DNA of 64,000 bases from Nitrospira sp. (GTDB lineage: Bacteria > Nitrospirota > Nitrospiria > Nitrospirales > Nitrospiraceae): contig JADJXO010000008.1 of assembly GCA_016715825.1 (NCBI GenBank), positions 1 to 64,000 of the forward strand. Reading direction: 5' to 3'. The notes under the pieces were generated by a model. It made no database searches, was not told where the DNA came from, and worked only from the letters and a program-made list of their open reading frames with translations. Below are positions 29,663 through 38,228 of this stretch, in pieces; position 1 is the first letter of the stretch; every line of letters starts with the position of its first letter. A program made the position numbers and the translations under genes.

Positions 29663-29696
29663 ACGACGTAGGCAGCAATCTCCCTGCCTACGTCGT
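29663..29696 (+). terminator. Strong hairpin after the small exported protein gene
   Basis: A perfect 13-bp stem (ACGACGTAGGCAG / CTGCCTACGTCGT) with an 8-base loop begins 13 bp after the stop. No T tract follows, so it may act as an mRNA 3' end stabiliser or as a factor-assisted terminator. Confidence 0.55.
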
Positions 29697-29722
29697 GGTC
29701 TGCCTCCGCGCCTAGACGATCC

Positions 29723-29827
29723 TCAGCGCGTTTCTCTCACCGACTTGATCGCCTCTCGAAACTCCCCAATCACAACCATTGCCTGAGCCAGGCGACGTTC
29801 GGCCAATCGGCATGCCCCATCGCGCAT
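29723..29827 (-). CDS. Possible 34-residue ORF or gene remnant
   Basis: An ATG-started frame encodes MRDGACRLAERRLAQAMVVI followed by GEFREAIKSVRETR. The amphipathic, charged helix composition looks protein-like rather than random. There is no clear ribosome site. It could be the end of a lost helical protein. Low confidence. Confidence 0.25.
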   Translation of the reverse strand: MRDGACRLAERRLAQAMVVIGEFREAIKSVRETR

Positions 29828-29948
29828 CCCATGTTTTCAGACCGAGCGCAACCGAACATAATTGCACGATTACTCCTCGGCTCTTCATCCGCCGTGCTAG
29901 GAGAGCAGCCGTAGGCTTATTACGTGAGGCAATCGGAATGGATGTTGA

Positions 29949-30407
29949 TTAGAATGGAAACCGGATACCGACCTGCACTTCATTCGGGACCATTTGTCCG
30001 GCCAAGCTTCTGAGTCCGACATCGGTGGAATTGGAGGACGATAATGGACTAGACAGCGCCGGACTGATCAAGCGATCAAACTCGGTGGCATAGCCTCCCC
30101 TGAACCCCGCGCCGAAATAGGGTACCAGCGTCGTTCCTCCCACCGAAATTTGTTTCGACACATTTGGAAGGGTCCGGATGAGCACCTTACCATTTCCCGG
30201 TATCGAGCCCGACGGCAGCCACTGCTTATCCATCTCCGTGACGATGGCAGTCGGCGGCATCGTTCCGGAATCCGAGGATCCGAGCATGGGAAGACGGTCA
30301 CCGGCCGCACCCGCATAGGGAAGCGGCTCGCCCAAACTGATGCCGACCATAAGACCGATCCCCAGAAGGCATCGACAATGTCTAGAAATGGCACACAGCT
30401 GAGCCAT
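29949..30407 (-). CDS. Small exported, possibly outer-membrane protein
   Basis: 152 residues from ATG 30407 with AAGG ten bases upstream; the open frame extends to 30455. A signal sequence (LLGIGLMVGISLGEPLPYAG) is followed by a mature chain rich in G, S and P. The C-terminus NEVQVGIRFPF ends in phenylalanine with alternating hydrophobics, a beta-barrel assembly signal. The chain is short for a barrel, so it may be a fragment or form an oligomer. Divergent from the transhydrogenase-like gene. Family not recognised. Confidence 0.5.
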   Translation of the reverse strand: MAQLCAISRHCRCLLGIGLMVGISLGEPLPYAGAAGDRLPMLGSSDSGTMPPTAIVTEMDKQWLPSGSIPGNGKVLIRTLPNVSKQISVGGTTLVPYFGAGFRGGYATEFDRLISPALSSPLSSSNSTDVGLRSLAGQMVPNEVQVGIRFPF

Positions 30408-30620
30408 AGAGACACACCTTACAACCTGTCCGACACCTATGCAAGAGGTCGGCACCGCCTCACAATGTGTTTCCCGTTTGCCTTGGCATGATTGGAGAGC
30501 GGATTTCGCCGATCAGCCTCGCTGAGGTTAGCTTCACACATCCGCTATTTTCTTGGCGAGCGGGGGGCTCCACGTTATCGTACGTGCAGCAGACCACAGA
30601 AGAACTACCGGAGATACTTC

Positions 30621-32036
30621 ATGCGATCATATGACATGGTCGTCATCGGCAGTGGCCCGGCCGGTCAGAAAGCAGCGGTTCAAGCAGCAAAGTTATCGAA
30701 ACGGGTGGTCCTGATCGAAAAGGCCCACCAATTGGGCGGTACCTCGTTGAACACCGGCACCCTACCCAGCAAAACCCTCAAAGACACTATTGAATACCTT
30801 CACGGATTAGGGCGTCGAGGCTTGCCCCAACTGGGGGCAGAGCTCACGCGGCGGTTGACTCTCCCTGATCTGATGGCACGAAAAGACCAGGTCATCGAAA
30901 CTGAGGTCGGTGTCGTGGGGCACCAATTACAGCGCAACAAGATCGAGATTCTCCAGGGCACCGCGAGCTTTCTCGATTCGCATACATTGAACGTGACGCG
31001 ATCGGATGGAACCGCCGATCAGGTCCGCGCCTCGATCATCGTCCTCGCCACAGGGTCGCGACCACGTCGCCCCTCGGAGATCCCATTCGACGATGTGATG
31101 ATCTGCGATTCGGACTCTTTTTTACGCACCAGGAAGCATCCCACCAGCATCATCGTTATTGGTGGTGGTGTCATTGGAACTGAATATGCGTCGATGCTGG
31201 CCGCATTCGGCATCACGGTTACGCTCATTGACCGCCGGAACCAGATGTTGCGGTTTCTTGATCAGGAAATCGCAGCAGCACTGGCCACGCAGATGGAGGA
31301 GAATGGCGTGGCAATACGGCTGGGGCAGGAGCATCTGAATGTGGTGATCGGTGACTCGAACCGCCCGGCCGTTCAACTCCACAATGGTGAAACTGTGACG
31401 GCCGACATGGTGCTCTACACGATGGGGCGGATCGGCAACACCGAAGCGTTGAATCTCCCGGCCATCGGGTTGGACACAGACCAGCAGGGACAACTCCCCG
31501 TCAACGCTCACTACCAAACCGCGCTCCCACACATCTATGCGGCAGGCGATGTTATTGGGTTCCCGGCACTCGCCGCAACTGCGATGGAACAGGGCCGTCT
31601 CGCCACCTGTCATGCCTTTCAGATCCCCGATGCGCATGACATCAAGGTGATCCCGTACGGCATCTACAGCATTCCGGAGGTCTCGATGGTCGGAAAGACC
31701 GAAGAGGACCTCACCGCCGCAGATATCCCTCACGCCACTGGGAGGGCTTTCTTTCGAGAAATGGCACGCGGTCACATCAGCGGAGAGCTCCACGGTCTCT
31801 TAAAGGTGATCTTTCACCGCAACACACATACGCTCCTGGGAGTTCATATCATCGGCCAAGGAGCAACCGAACTGATCCATATCGGCCAATCGGTGCTGAC
31901 GTATGGAGGAACGGTGGAATATTTCGTCCACAACGTCTTCAATTATCCCACGATGGCCGAGTGCTATCGCACCGCGGCTCTCGATGGGCTCAATCGACTG
32001 CAGCAGACGAAGTGCCAACCAGCTGCCGCCGCTTGA
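30621..32036 (+). CDS. sthA: Soluble NAD(P)+ transhydrogenase-like flavoprotein
   Basis: 471 residues from ATG 30621 (MRSYDMVVIGSGPAGQKAAV); the frame upstream lacks features. It has an FAD-binding motif GSGPAGQKAA, an NAD(P)-binding GGGVIGTEYASMLA, and the second FAD motif HIYAAGDVIGFPALAATA. The region where dihydrolipoamide dehydrogenase carries its redox disulphide reads GGTSLNTGTLPSKTL, with no cysteines, as in SthA (Si-specific soluble transhydrogenase). It would exchange reducing equivalents between NADPH and NADH. The dimerisation domain (YGIYSIPEVSMVGKTEEDL) is intact. It is apparently monocistronic. Other cysteine-free members of the family remain possible. Confidence 0.85.
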   Translation: MRSYDMVVIGSGPAGQKAAVQAAKLSKRVVLIEKAHQLGGTSLNTGTLPSKTLKDTIEYLHGLGRRGLPQLGAELTRRLTLPDLMARKDQVIETEVGVVGHQLQRNKIEILQGTASFLDSHTLNVTRSDGTADQVRASIIVLATGSRPRRPSEIPFDDVMICDSDSFLRTRKHPTSIIVIGGGVIGTEYASMLAAFGITVTLIDRRNQMLRFLDQEIAAALATQMEENGVAIRLGQEHLNVVIGDSNRPAVQLHNGETVTADMVLYTMGRIGNTEALNLPAIGLDTDQQGQLPVNAHYQTALPHIYAAGDVIGFPALAATAMEQGRLATCHAFQIPDAHDIKVIPYGIYSIPEVSMVGKTEEDLTAADIPHATGRAFFREMARGHISGELHGLLKVIFHRNTHTLLGVHIIGQGATELIHIGQSVLTYGGTVEYFVHNVFNYPTMAECYRTAALDGLNRLQQTKCQPAAAA

Positions 32037-32289
32037 GACTGCCCAGCACCACCTGCTCTCTCCTCCAGTGATCTTTCCAAGCAGAGGAGTGTTGGATCGG
32101 TGAGAACACGTTTGCTTTTGTTTCCAAAGAAGATATAATCGCGCTGTGCTTCAGGTCGTCATGATCTACGAGGAGTCGTGGTCATGAGCCTCTACTCAAC
32201 TCTTCGTCTCTCCTCGCTGCCCTATAGACAGTCTTGCTCGTCCACCAGCAGAGCTCTGCCTGGAGATCTGCGTCTACTGGAGGTACGCC

Positions 32290-32790
32290 ATGCCGATTCC
32301 TCAAATTCTCAGAATTCGTCTCGATCGCGAACATGTTCATTACGAGGTGCTCCCGCACTCTCGAACATGTGGCGCTCTTCAGGTCGCGCGAACCCTTCAC
32401 GTGCCTGAACAGCAAATGGCCAAGGCCGTGATCGTGAAGGTGAAACAGCACTTTGTCACCACCGTCCTGCCGGCAAGATGGACCGTCGACCTTCATGGCC
32501 TCCGAAAGATGTTTGGGACTCATCGCGTACGGCTGGCGACCGAGCAGGAGATGACGGAGCTGTTCCCCGACTGTGAGGTGGGTGCGATGCCGCCTTTCGG
32601 GATGCTCTATGGACTTCCGGTCTATGTGGATCGGTCGCTCGCGCAGGACGGAGAGATTGTCTTTGAAGGCGGTACGCACTCGGAGGCGATCAGCATGCGA
32701 TACTGGGATTTCGCGGCGCTCATGTTCCCCACGGTGGTGGACCTGCATCATCCGCCATGCGATGGATTGACCGAGAGCGCCAGGAACTAG
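32290..32790 (+). CDS. YbaK/EbsC-type aminoacyl-tRNA deacylase
   Basis: 166 residues, GGAGG about 5 bases before the ATG. The YbaK/ProX-like fold is indicated by the opening VHYEVLPHSRTC, the central lysine in MAKAVIVKVKQHFV, and the C-terminal GAMPPFGMLYGLPVYVDRSL. These proteins hydrolyse mischarged aminoacyl-tRNAs such as Cys-tRNA(Pro) or Ala-tRNA(Pro). No other domain. It lies convergent with the small membrane protein at 32797-33018. Confidence 0.82.
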   Translation: MPIPQILRIRLDREHVHYEVLPHSRTCGALQVARTLHVPEQQMAKAVIVKVKQHFVTTVLPARWTVDLHGLRKMFGTHRVRLATEQEMTELFPDCEVGAMPPFGMLYGLPVYVDRSLAQDGEIVFEGGTHSEAISMRYWDFAALMFPTVVDLHHPPCDGLTESARN

Positions 32791-32796
32791 GCCGCA

Positions 32797-33018
32797 TCAC
32801 TCACCCAGCCAGTTCCACAGGTAGGGGATGAGTAGATAGGCTGCGGCAGAGGCCAGTACCCCCACGACCGCACCGAAGAGCCCGGCCACGTAGAGTCCTG
32901 CAAACGGGGCCGCGAACACGACGAGAATCATGAACAAGGCCAGGGAACGATGGCGTTCGTAGAACGTCCGCCGACCTTCGGCCGACAAAGAGGGAGACGA
33001 CCCCGAAGGATTTGACAT
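32797..33018 (-). CDS. Small membrane protein, two membrane segments
   Basis: 73 residues from MSNPSGSSPSLSAEGRRTFY. Two closely spaced hydrophobic segments (LALFMILVVFAAPFAGLYVA and GAVVGVLASAAAYLLIPYLW) end with a short polar tail. Family unknown. The ATG at 33018 has no clear ribosome site, so a longer or leaderless form is possible. Confidence 0.55.
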   Translation of the reverse strand: MSNPSGSSPSLSAEGRRTFYERHRSLALFMILVVFAAPFAGLYVAGLFGAVVGVLASAAAYLLIPYLWNWLGE

Positions 33019-33094
33019 AAGCCGAGTATAAACGAAACACGCTACCGTGTCTGCCCGAACGCTCCAGGCATCACACCTCCTGGAACAGTGCGGA

Positions 33095-33844
33095 TCAGTG
33101 GAACACAGGGCCGGAGCCTGTCCCACCACAGCATTTCTTAAACTTCTTCCCGCTCCCGCAAGGACAAGGATCGTTGCGCCCGATTTTCGTGTGGTTCGAG
33201 GGCGCCAGATCGAGATCGCCCGCTTCGAGCCGCGCTTGATAGATGGCACGCCCTAGATGGGCATACTCGCGCATCGCCTCGGGGAAGATTTCAATCACCG
33301 TTTGGGCAAACTGCTCTAGACTCCCCTTCCCCTTTGTTTCCTGATGGTAGGCCTTGGCAAGTTTCAGCGACGTAAAGAAACTAAGCGTCATCAGCAACGC
33401 CCCGAAGTCCTCATCGAATTCATCAGGCGTGTACTCGTTCCATACCTCCGCTAGATAGTCATACCCCATCCCAAATCCTTGTGCCCACTGACTCAGGGGC
33501 GCATCGTCACTCAGGTTATCCAGCGGCCATGGTCTGATCTCGCACCCTGGTGGAAGCGACACACTTCCCCCTGTTCGTTCACAGATGCACTCGTTGTAGA
33601 GTGCCATCATGGCCTGAAGTACCTGCTCCGCTTCGTCCTTGGTCTCGTACTGAGCCTCCTGGTCGTTGAAGACGAGTGGAATCCATTCCGAGGGTGGAAT
33701 CAACTCCGGCCCATTCCCCAGGCTGAACAAGAACCCAGCCAATTGAGGATAGGTCAACGTGTCTTTAGGACGTTTCGGTGACGACAAGAAATGCGTCAAG
33801 AGCGTTGCCTGTGAGCCTGTAAATAATGGAACCGTATCCCTCAT
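33095..33844 (-). CDS. UPF0149/YecA-like protein with C-terminal SEC-C zinc motif
   Basis: About 249 residues from MRDTVPLFTG (start uncertain; 33871 also possible). The central region (LTYPQLAGFLFSLGNGPELI; DDAPLSQWAQGFGMGYDYLA) fits the UPF0149/YecA family. The C-terminus is a classic SEC-C motif, GRNDPCPCGSGKKFKKCCG, which binds zinc via CxC..CC as in SecA and YecA and may touch the ribosome or SecB-like partners. No neighbours point to a pathway. Function in the family is not settled. Confidence 0.82.
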   Translation of the reverse strand: MRDTVPLFTGSQATLLTHFLSSPKRPKDTLTYPQLAGFLFSLGNGPELIPPSEWIPLVFNDQEAQYETKDEAEQVLQAMMALYNECICERTGGSVSLPPGCEIRPWPLDNLSDDAPLSQWAQGFGMGYDYLAEVWNEYTPDEFDEDFGALLMTLSFFTSLKLAKAYHQETKGKGSLEQFAQTVIEIFPEAMREYAHLGRAIYQARLEAGDLDLAPSNHTKIGRNDPCPCGSGKKFKKCCGGTGSGPVFH

Positions 33845-33935
33845 GCTCGACCACCATTGTAAGGAATGCACGGTCTGTCCATATATAGCCCCCTTAGCGG
33901 GGTCCCCGGCTTGATTAGATGAAGACCTCGCGCGA

Positions 33936-34502
33936 TTATCCCGCCACTCTCATCAGCGTATTCTCATCCGTATGATGAAACAGATCCGACCGGCCCGGCA
34001 TCTGAAGGTGTGTGTCCTCTCGGTAGTGAAATCGTTTCTTGTCGAGAATCGTCACCGTCAATTCGTAGCGCACCGTCTTAAATTCCTTCACGAGGAAGCG
34101 ATTCGAGCAAATTCCATAGGTCTCAGACCCTGTCTCCGCTAAGAGGGAAAAGGTCGTGGCATCCGGCTCAGCCGTGCCCCCGGCAATCAGTGCTACCCCG
34201 CGCGGTACGATAAAGCAGCGCAGCACCTGTCGCTCGCCTGCATCCCATAGCCAATAACCGACCTCTTCATGAAAGGGCTCAGCTTCCCCGATTCGTCGCA
34301 CCACCGTCGCATAACGCAAGCCATACAACACCTGTTCATGATTACGCACCTGTCCGATCGGTTCAAACGTGATCCGCTCGCGAAACTTGTTCTCTTCCGT
34401 TCCCCGATCATCCGACGGAGCCACATCCGTTCCCTTGTCGCCTTCCCACACACCAGCCAGCGTAGCCAGCGGGCCAAGCTGTGCCACCAAATCTGAATCC
34501 AT
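33936..34502 (-). CDS. Nitrobindin-like haem-binding beta-barrel protein
   Basis: 188 residues with GAGGAGG four bases before the ATG. The opening LATLAGVWEGDKGTDVAP matches the start of FABP-like/nitrobindin (THAP4-like) barrels, and alternating strands follow (ERITFEPIGQVRNHEQVLYG; HEEVGYWLWDAGERQVLRCF). A histidine late in the chain (FHYREDTHLQMPG) may lie near the ligand site. Members bind haem b and react with nitric oxide or peroxynitrite; substrate binding here is inferred only. Cytoplasmic, as there is no signal peptide. Confidence 0.7.
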   Translation of the reverse strand: MDSDLVAQLGPLATLAGVWEGDKGTDVAPSDDRGTEENKFRERITFEPIGQVRNHEQVLYGLRYATVVRRIGEAEPFHEEVGYWLWDAGERQVLRCFIVPRGVALIAGGTAEPDATTFSLLAETGSETYGICSNRFLVKEFKTVRYELTVTILDKKRFHYREDTHLQMPGRSDLFHHTDENTLMRVAG

Positions 34503-34765
34503 GAAGCCTCCTCACACAGATGAGAACAATTGATACGATGCACACGACCTGTTCGTGAATAACCAGGCTGATCACATCGCACGTGATTGTAGGAGATTCC
34601 TATCGTGCGGTGCAAACCAAACCGACAGAAATTCGAAACGGTGAAAACCGGTTTCACGCCTTTGTCTTCCCGGAATAGGTGACGAATCTCAGGTTTTCTC
34701 GATCAAAAACTGCTACTATGCACCTGTACGTATCAGGGCGTTATCTTGTTGTGAAAGGAACACTC

Positions 34766-35785
34766 ATGGTGAAACGTTCACACCTCATTTCAGTCTGTCT
34801 CATCGCCTCGCTGATCGGAGCACCGACGCTATCATTTGCCAAAGCTCGTGGAGGGGGTGGCGGATTTTCCCGCGGCTCACAAAGCGGAGGTTATGGAAGC
34901 ATGGGCAGCCGTGGTTCCCGCACCTATCAAAACAACGGCGCCAAGCCCATCGAACAATCCACCACTGCCAAACCATCGACAGCGCCACCGCCGACAGCGG
35001 CCAACCGTCCGATGGGCCAACCTGCTCCAGCCACGTCGCCGTCATGGTGGCAACGCAACCCCTTGCTCGCGGGAATCGCCGGTGGTCTGGCCGGGACATG
35101 GATCGGCCATATGCTCTTCGGTGCGACAGAGAGCACGGCGAAGACGACCGACACAGAGTCGGGCTCGGGAACAGCATCTCCTTCGGAAAACTCCTTTGGA
35201 CTCATCCTCCTCCTCATGGCCATCGGAGCCGGCGCACTGTATTTCTTCAGAAGATCCAAGCAGACACCAGCACCGGTCTTCACAGGACTGTCGCGCGGCA
35301 CCACCGCAAGAGGGAGCCTCCTGGACGTTTCAGCCAATCAGACAACGGATGAGCAAGACACGAAGGCCTACACCGTGACGACGGAAGATAAAGCCACCTT
35401 CCAACAGCTGCTGACCGACATTCAATCCGCCTGGAGTGCACAGGATGTCGCGGCTTTGCGACGATGTGTGACACCAGAAATACTAAGTTATTTCAGTACC
35501 GCCTTGGCCGAGAACCATAGCCGAGGCGTAGAGAATCATGTGGAAGCGGTGGAGTTGCTCAAGGGAGACGTGCGTGAAGCCTGGTCCGAGGGCGAGATGG
35601 ACTATGCAACCGTGGACCTCCGCTGGAACGCTTGTGATTACACCATCTCCACGACCATCCCACGTGGACAAGCGGACTCTCTCATTGAAGGCAGTGACGA
35701 AACACCGTCAGAATCCTGTGAAGTTTGGACCTTCATGCGCGTGCGAGACGGACAGTGGCTGCTCTCGGCCATTCAACAACAATAA
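34766..35785 (+). CDS. Tim44-like domain protein, exported or membrane-anchored
   Basis: 339 residues from the ATG at 34766, six bases after AAGGA. A signal peptide (MVKRSHLISVCLIASLIGAP) is followed by a glycine/serine-rich stretch (GGGGGFSRGSQSGGYGSMGS), a proline-rich linker, a membrane segment (FGLILLLMAIGAGALYFFRR) and a C-terminal Tim44-like domain (ATFQQLLTDIQSAWSAQDVA to the end, WTFMRVRDGQWLLSAIQQQ). This layout is common in bacterial Tim44-like proteins. The soluble domain resembles an NTF2-like fold and may bind lipids or proteins at the membrane. Followed by a strong hairpin. Confidence 0.82.
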   Translation: MVKRSHLISVCLIASLIGAPTLSFAKARGGGGGFSRGSQSGGYGSMGSRGSRTYQNNGAKPIEQSTTAKPSTAPPPTAANRPMGQPAPATSPSWWQRNPLLAGIAGGLAGTWIGHMLFGATESTAKTTDTESGSGTASPSENSFGLILLLMAIGAGALYFFRRSKQTPAPVFTGLSRGTTARGSLLDVSANQTTDEQDTKAYTVTTEDKATFQQLLTDIQSAWSAQDVAALRRCVTPEILSYFSTALAENHSRGVENHVEAVELLKGDVREAWSEGEMDYATVDLRWNACDYTISTTIPRGQADSLIEGSDETPSESCEVWTFMRVRDGQWLLSAIQQQ

Positions 35786-35796
35786 TCCTCAGGGAA

Positions 35797-35823
35797 GGCG
35801 GCTGACTCGGTGAGTCAGCCGCC
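35797..35823 (+). terminator. Hairpin after the Tim44-like gene
   Basis: A 12-bp perfect stem (GGCGGCTGACTC / GAGTCAGCCGCC) with a three-base loop, 11 bp after the stop. No T run follows. Likely terminator or transcript-end structure. Confidence 0.6.
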
Positions 35824-35962
35824 GATCCGACTCCATGTAAGGCTGAATGCACACCGTTCTCGGCAAATCCCAACCCGCTGCCCACCATGTCGAAACACAG
35901 CCTACTGGACGATGGCGAGAATCTCGCAGGTGACGACCCATCCTGAACAGAAGGGGCCCACG

Positions 35963-36685
35963 ATGATGTCACCACTCGACATGATTGGGATGAGCACGCC
36001 GATATCGCGAAGTGATACGCCACCGTGGAACCAGAGGACGGAGTATCTCCTTCGCCGCACCTGCATTGGAATCCTGTGGTTGGTGACGCTCTCCTTCCTG
36101 GCTCAGACGGTAGACGCTGCAGGCGGAAGCCAAGCGAAGTTCAAACGTAGCTCGACACAGTACATCGCCGCGTTGGGTGAGCCAGGCGCGACCTCCGGGA
36201 ACGGCGCGCAATGGTGGGGTTTATGGCCGCGAGACCCAGGTCCTCGAGGCGTGAAGTTGAACCACTATCAATCGTTGAAAGATGCCGGTGGCGTCGCCCC
36301 GTCACGCTGGCAATTCGACGAGACAACCTGGTGGCTGGAGGAACACGGCTTAATCATGGAGCAACCGACTATTCCACTCCCTCCCGGAAAATACCTGGTC
36401 ACAGGCGCCCGCAAGGTGACGTCCGTGCTGACGATTCATCCCGCCGACAGCCATGGCGACCAGCGCTGGGAGCTTGATCAAGACGCAACGCTCCATGACG
36501 TGACACACCTGGCCTGCCGTTCCGCGCGCTATACACCAGCGAGGGCTGGCGGTTCATGCTCGCCGGCCAACGCAAAGCAGACAGCATTTCCCGTTGCCCC
36601 AGGAGACACGATGCCTCCCGTTGAGGGCTGCACGAAGCAAGACTATGCCGTGCTCATCGTGATCGGTATAGGCGTGGGAAACTGA
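35963..36685 (+). CDS. Exported protein of a locally duplicated family, unknown function
   Basis: 240 residues from ATG 35963, with GAAGGGG six bases before. A long N-region precedes a hydrophobic signal segment (CIGILWLVTLSFLAQTVDAA). The mature part has QYIAALGEPGATSGNGAQWW, LNHYQSLKDAGGVAPSRWQF and a C-terminal part with four cysteines, ending CTKQDYAVLIVIGIGVGN, a possible tail anchor or buried strand. I do not recognise the family. Its 3' half has partial decayed copies at about 37245-37350 and 38229-38524, so the gene seems to spread or duplicate locally. Confidence 0.6.
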   Translation: MMSPLDMIGMSTPISRSDTPPWNQRTEYLLRRTCIGILWLVTLSFLAQTVDAAGGSQAKFKRSSTQYIAALGEPGATSGNGAQWWGLWPRDPGPRGVKLNHYQSLKDAGGVAPSRWQFDETTWWLEEHGLIMEQPTIPLPPGKYLVTGARKVTSVLTIHPADSHGDQRWELDQDATLHDVTHLACRSARYTPARAGGSCSPANAKQTAFPVAPGDTMPPVEGCTKQDYAVLIVIGIGVGN

Positions 36686-37025
36686 GCCTCAGTGGCGCAC
36701 CGACAGTGCACGCAGCCGGCTTACCGGAAACCTCCCAGTGCATCTCCTCCCACTCAGTGAAGAGTCGGGAACAGCATAGATAGAGCTATTCGCATCAGAC
36801 GTGATGCATGGCCGACGAGAAAAGATTCCCGCTCCTATTCTCTACGCACAGCCTGACAAGACATTGACGGATTGATCCCACTTGAACCGTCAATAACTTA
36901 ACAATACTTAGCTAAGTTTAAATACATATCTACGAAATCCTTGGAATACCGACATCTGCACATTTGGCGCAGTTCTTGCTCCACCTTGGTGGTAGCTGTG
37001 ACCGTAACCACCTTAGGAGGGAGCT
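36686..37025. other. Intergenic, AT-rich upstream region of zinc-ribbon gene
   Basis: 340 bp without a gene. The part around 36880-36960 is clearly AT-richer than its surroundings and holds a perfect 12-bp palindrome, ACTTAGCTAAGT, at 36906-36917. It probably contains the promoter and a regulator site for the small gene at 37026. Confidence 0.45.
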
Positions 37026-37199
37026 ATGGACTGTCCGAAATGTAAAGGGATGATGATGTTAGAGCGGTTCTCGGATTTCTTTCTCGTGTTCTATGCCTGG
37101 AAATGCATCAACTGCGGGGCGATCATCGACCGCACTATTTCCAGCAATCGACGAAAGAGTCTGGCAGCCCGCGAGTCCCAGACCGTTGCTGCGCAGTAA
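37026..37199 (+). CDS. Small zinc-ribbon protein (57 residues)
   Basis: A strong GGAGGG five bases before the ATG introduces MDCPKCKGMMMLERFSDFFL and a second half with CINCGAIIDRTISSNRRKSL. The two CxxC knuckles (CPKC and CINC) are about 25 residues apart and form a zinc ribbon. The chain is too short for an enzyme. It may be a nucleic-acid or protein adaptor. Function unknown. It begins after an AT-rich upstream region and is monocistronic. Confidence 0.75.
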   Translation: MDCPKCKGMMMLERFSDFFLVFYAWKCINCGAIIDRTISSNRRKSLAARESQTVAAQ

Positions 37200-37244
37200 G
37201 AAACCGAGGCAACGAGGACGGACACTTTGCATTCTCGGATTGCT

Positions 37245-37350
37245 CATGGAGCAACCGTCCGTCCCACGTGTTAGACCCCGGCGACGGTGGGTACGCCATG
37301 CTCACCGTCCAACGCAAAGCAGGCGGCGTTGCCCGATGCGCCAGCGTGTC
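37245..37350 (+). pseudogene. Decayed fragment of the 35963-36685 gene family
   Basis: Starts with an ATGGAGCAACCG identical to that at 36357 in the full gene. It then jumps to sequence matching the part that encodes the cysteine-rich end (GCAAAGCAGGC-GCGTTGCCCG, shared with 38413-38435). The piece between is deleted and the frame is broken. It is not translated meaningfully. Confidence 0.5.
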
Positions 37351-37521
37351 GGTGTCGATAAAAGACTCTCTCCTCGCTGAGAGGTAGAAGCTGAAAGTCG
37401 GAAACGGCGCGGCCAAAGAGTAATTGAAATAAAGTGACCTGAGGCTATCAACACAAGACTCCCATTTACTTCACGCTTAAGCGTCGGATGTTTCGTTCAA
37501 GCAAGAACTTCCCCTACCCTG

Positions 37522-37842
37522 CTAAGCTTTGGTTCCCAATACGCTCCACCAGTCTCGTGCCGCATGCAGCACGCGCACAATGGTGACACCATCCGAGTGT
37601 GGGATATAGAAAATCAGATTGCTCTCGAAATTGTTGATGCGCCACTTGCGCATGGTGGCAAGATCAGGATGGCGCAGCGTCAGCGGCGCGCCGATCATCA
37701 GTTGACAGGCCAGATCGTTGAAACTCGCTTCGGCACTGGCCAGGAACCGCTCTGCCGTGTCCAGCCCTGCCTCTTCTACGAAATACACAAATTGCTCGAC
37801 CAGCTCGCGCCTGGCCGCCGCGTGCTGGTAGACCGTCAGCAT
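37522..37842 (-). CDS. parE: ParE/RelE-superfamily toxin
   Basis: 106 residues from ATG 37842 (MLTVYQHAAARRELVEQFVY). The pattern fits ParE-type toxins: DLACQLMIGAPLTLRHPDLA, MRKWRINNFESNLIFYIPHS, then VTIVRVLHAARDWWSVLG. ParE toxins inhibit DNA gyrase and RelE relatives cleave mRNA; the subclass cannot be settled by sequence inspection. The start overlaps the stop of the antitoxin gene by one base, as in co-translated modules. Confidence 0.85.
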   Translation of the reverse strand: MLTVYQHAAARRELVEQFVYFVEEAGLDTAERFLASAEASFNDLACQLMIGAPLTLRHPDLATMRKWRINNFESNLIFYIPHSDGVTIVRVLHAARDWWSVLGTKA

Positions 37843-38102
37843 CAGCGCGGCTTCTTTCGGGCAGCCACCTTTGCCAAAGCCTCGGCGCGAAACTCTTTCC
37901 AATCTGCCGCCGTCAATGCTGCTTTTGAGGTCTTCAATCCCTCTAGCAATTTTGCTTCCAGCTCGTCCTCGGCTTTGCGCTTTTCATCGGCCCGGATGAG
38001 TTCCCGCACATATTCGCTCGCGCTGCTATACCGGCCTTGGGCGATCTGCCCATCGACAAATTGCTTCAAGGGATCAGGCAGCGAAATGTTCATGCTCTGC
38101 AT
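37842..38102 (-). CDS. parD: ParD-type ribbon-helix-helix antitoxin
   Basis: 86 residues with AAGGAGG six bases before the ATG. The N-terminal MNISLPDPLKQFVDGQIAQG is a ribbon-helix-helix DNA-binding segment followed by YSSASEYVRELIRADE, as in the ParD/CC2985 family. The C-terminal helix (ADWKEFRAEALAKVAARKKP) should wrap the toxin. It neutralises ParE and represses its own promoter, whose ATGGC repeats lie just upstream. Confidence 0.87.
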   Translation of the reverse strand: MQSMNISLPDPLKQFVDGQIAQGRYSSASEYVRELIRADEKRKAEDELEAKLLEGLKTSKAALTAADWKEFRAEALAKVAARKKPR

Positions 38103-38135
38103 CGGGTGCCTCCTTCAGTCATGTACCTTTTCGAC

Positions 38136-38182
38136 TATGCCACAGATGGCGAGAAATGGCAATAAATGGCATTAGATGCCAT
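38136..38182 (-). promoter_or_regulatory. Putative ParD operator with ATGGC repeats
   Basis: Three ATGGC words about 11 bp apart end in a perfect inverted repeat, ATGGCAT TAG ATGCCAT, at 38166-38182. They lie 34-80 bp upstream of parD. Direct and inverted repeats in helical phase are typical for ribbon-helix-helix autorepression. Confidence 0.6.
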
Positions 38183-38228
38183 GGTGAAATGTGGCTAAGC
38201 CCCTGCATCCAGATAGCCGATTATTGGC

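Noticed and set aside
31122..31793. Minus-strand 223-codon open frame inside the transhydrogenase-like gene
   Set aside because: Shadow of the well-supported flavoprotein gene on the other strand.
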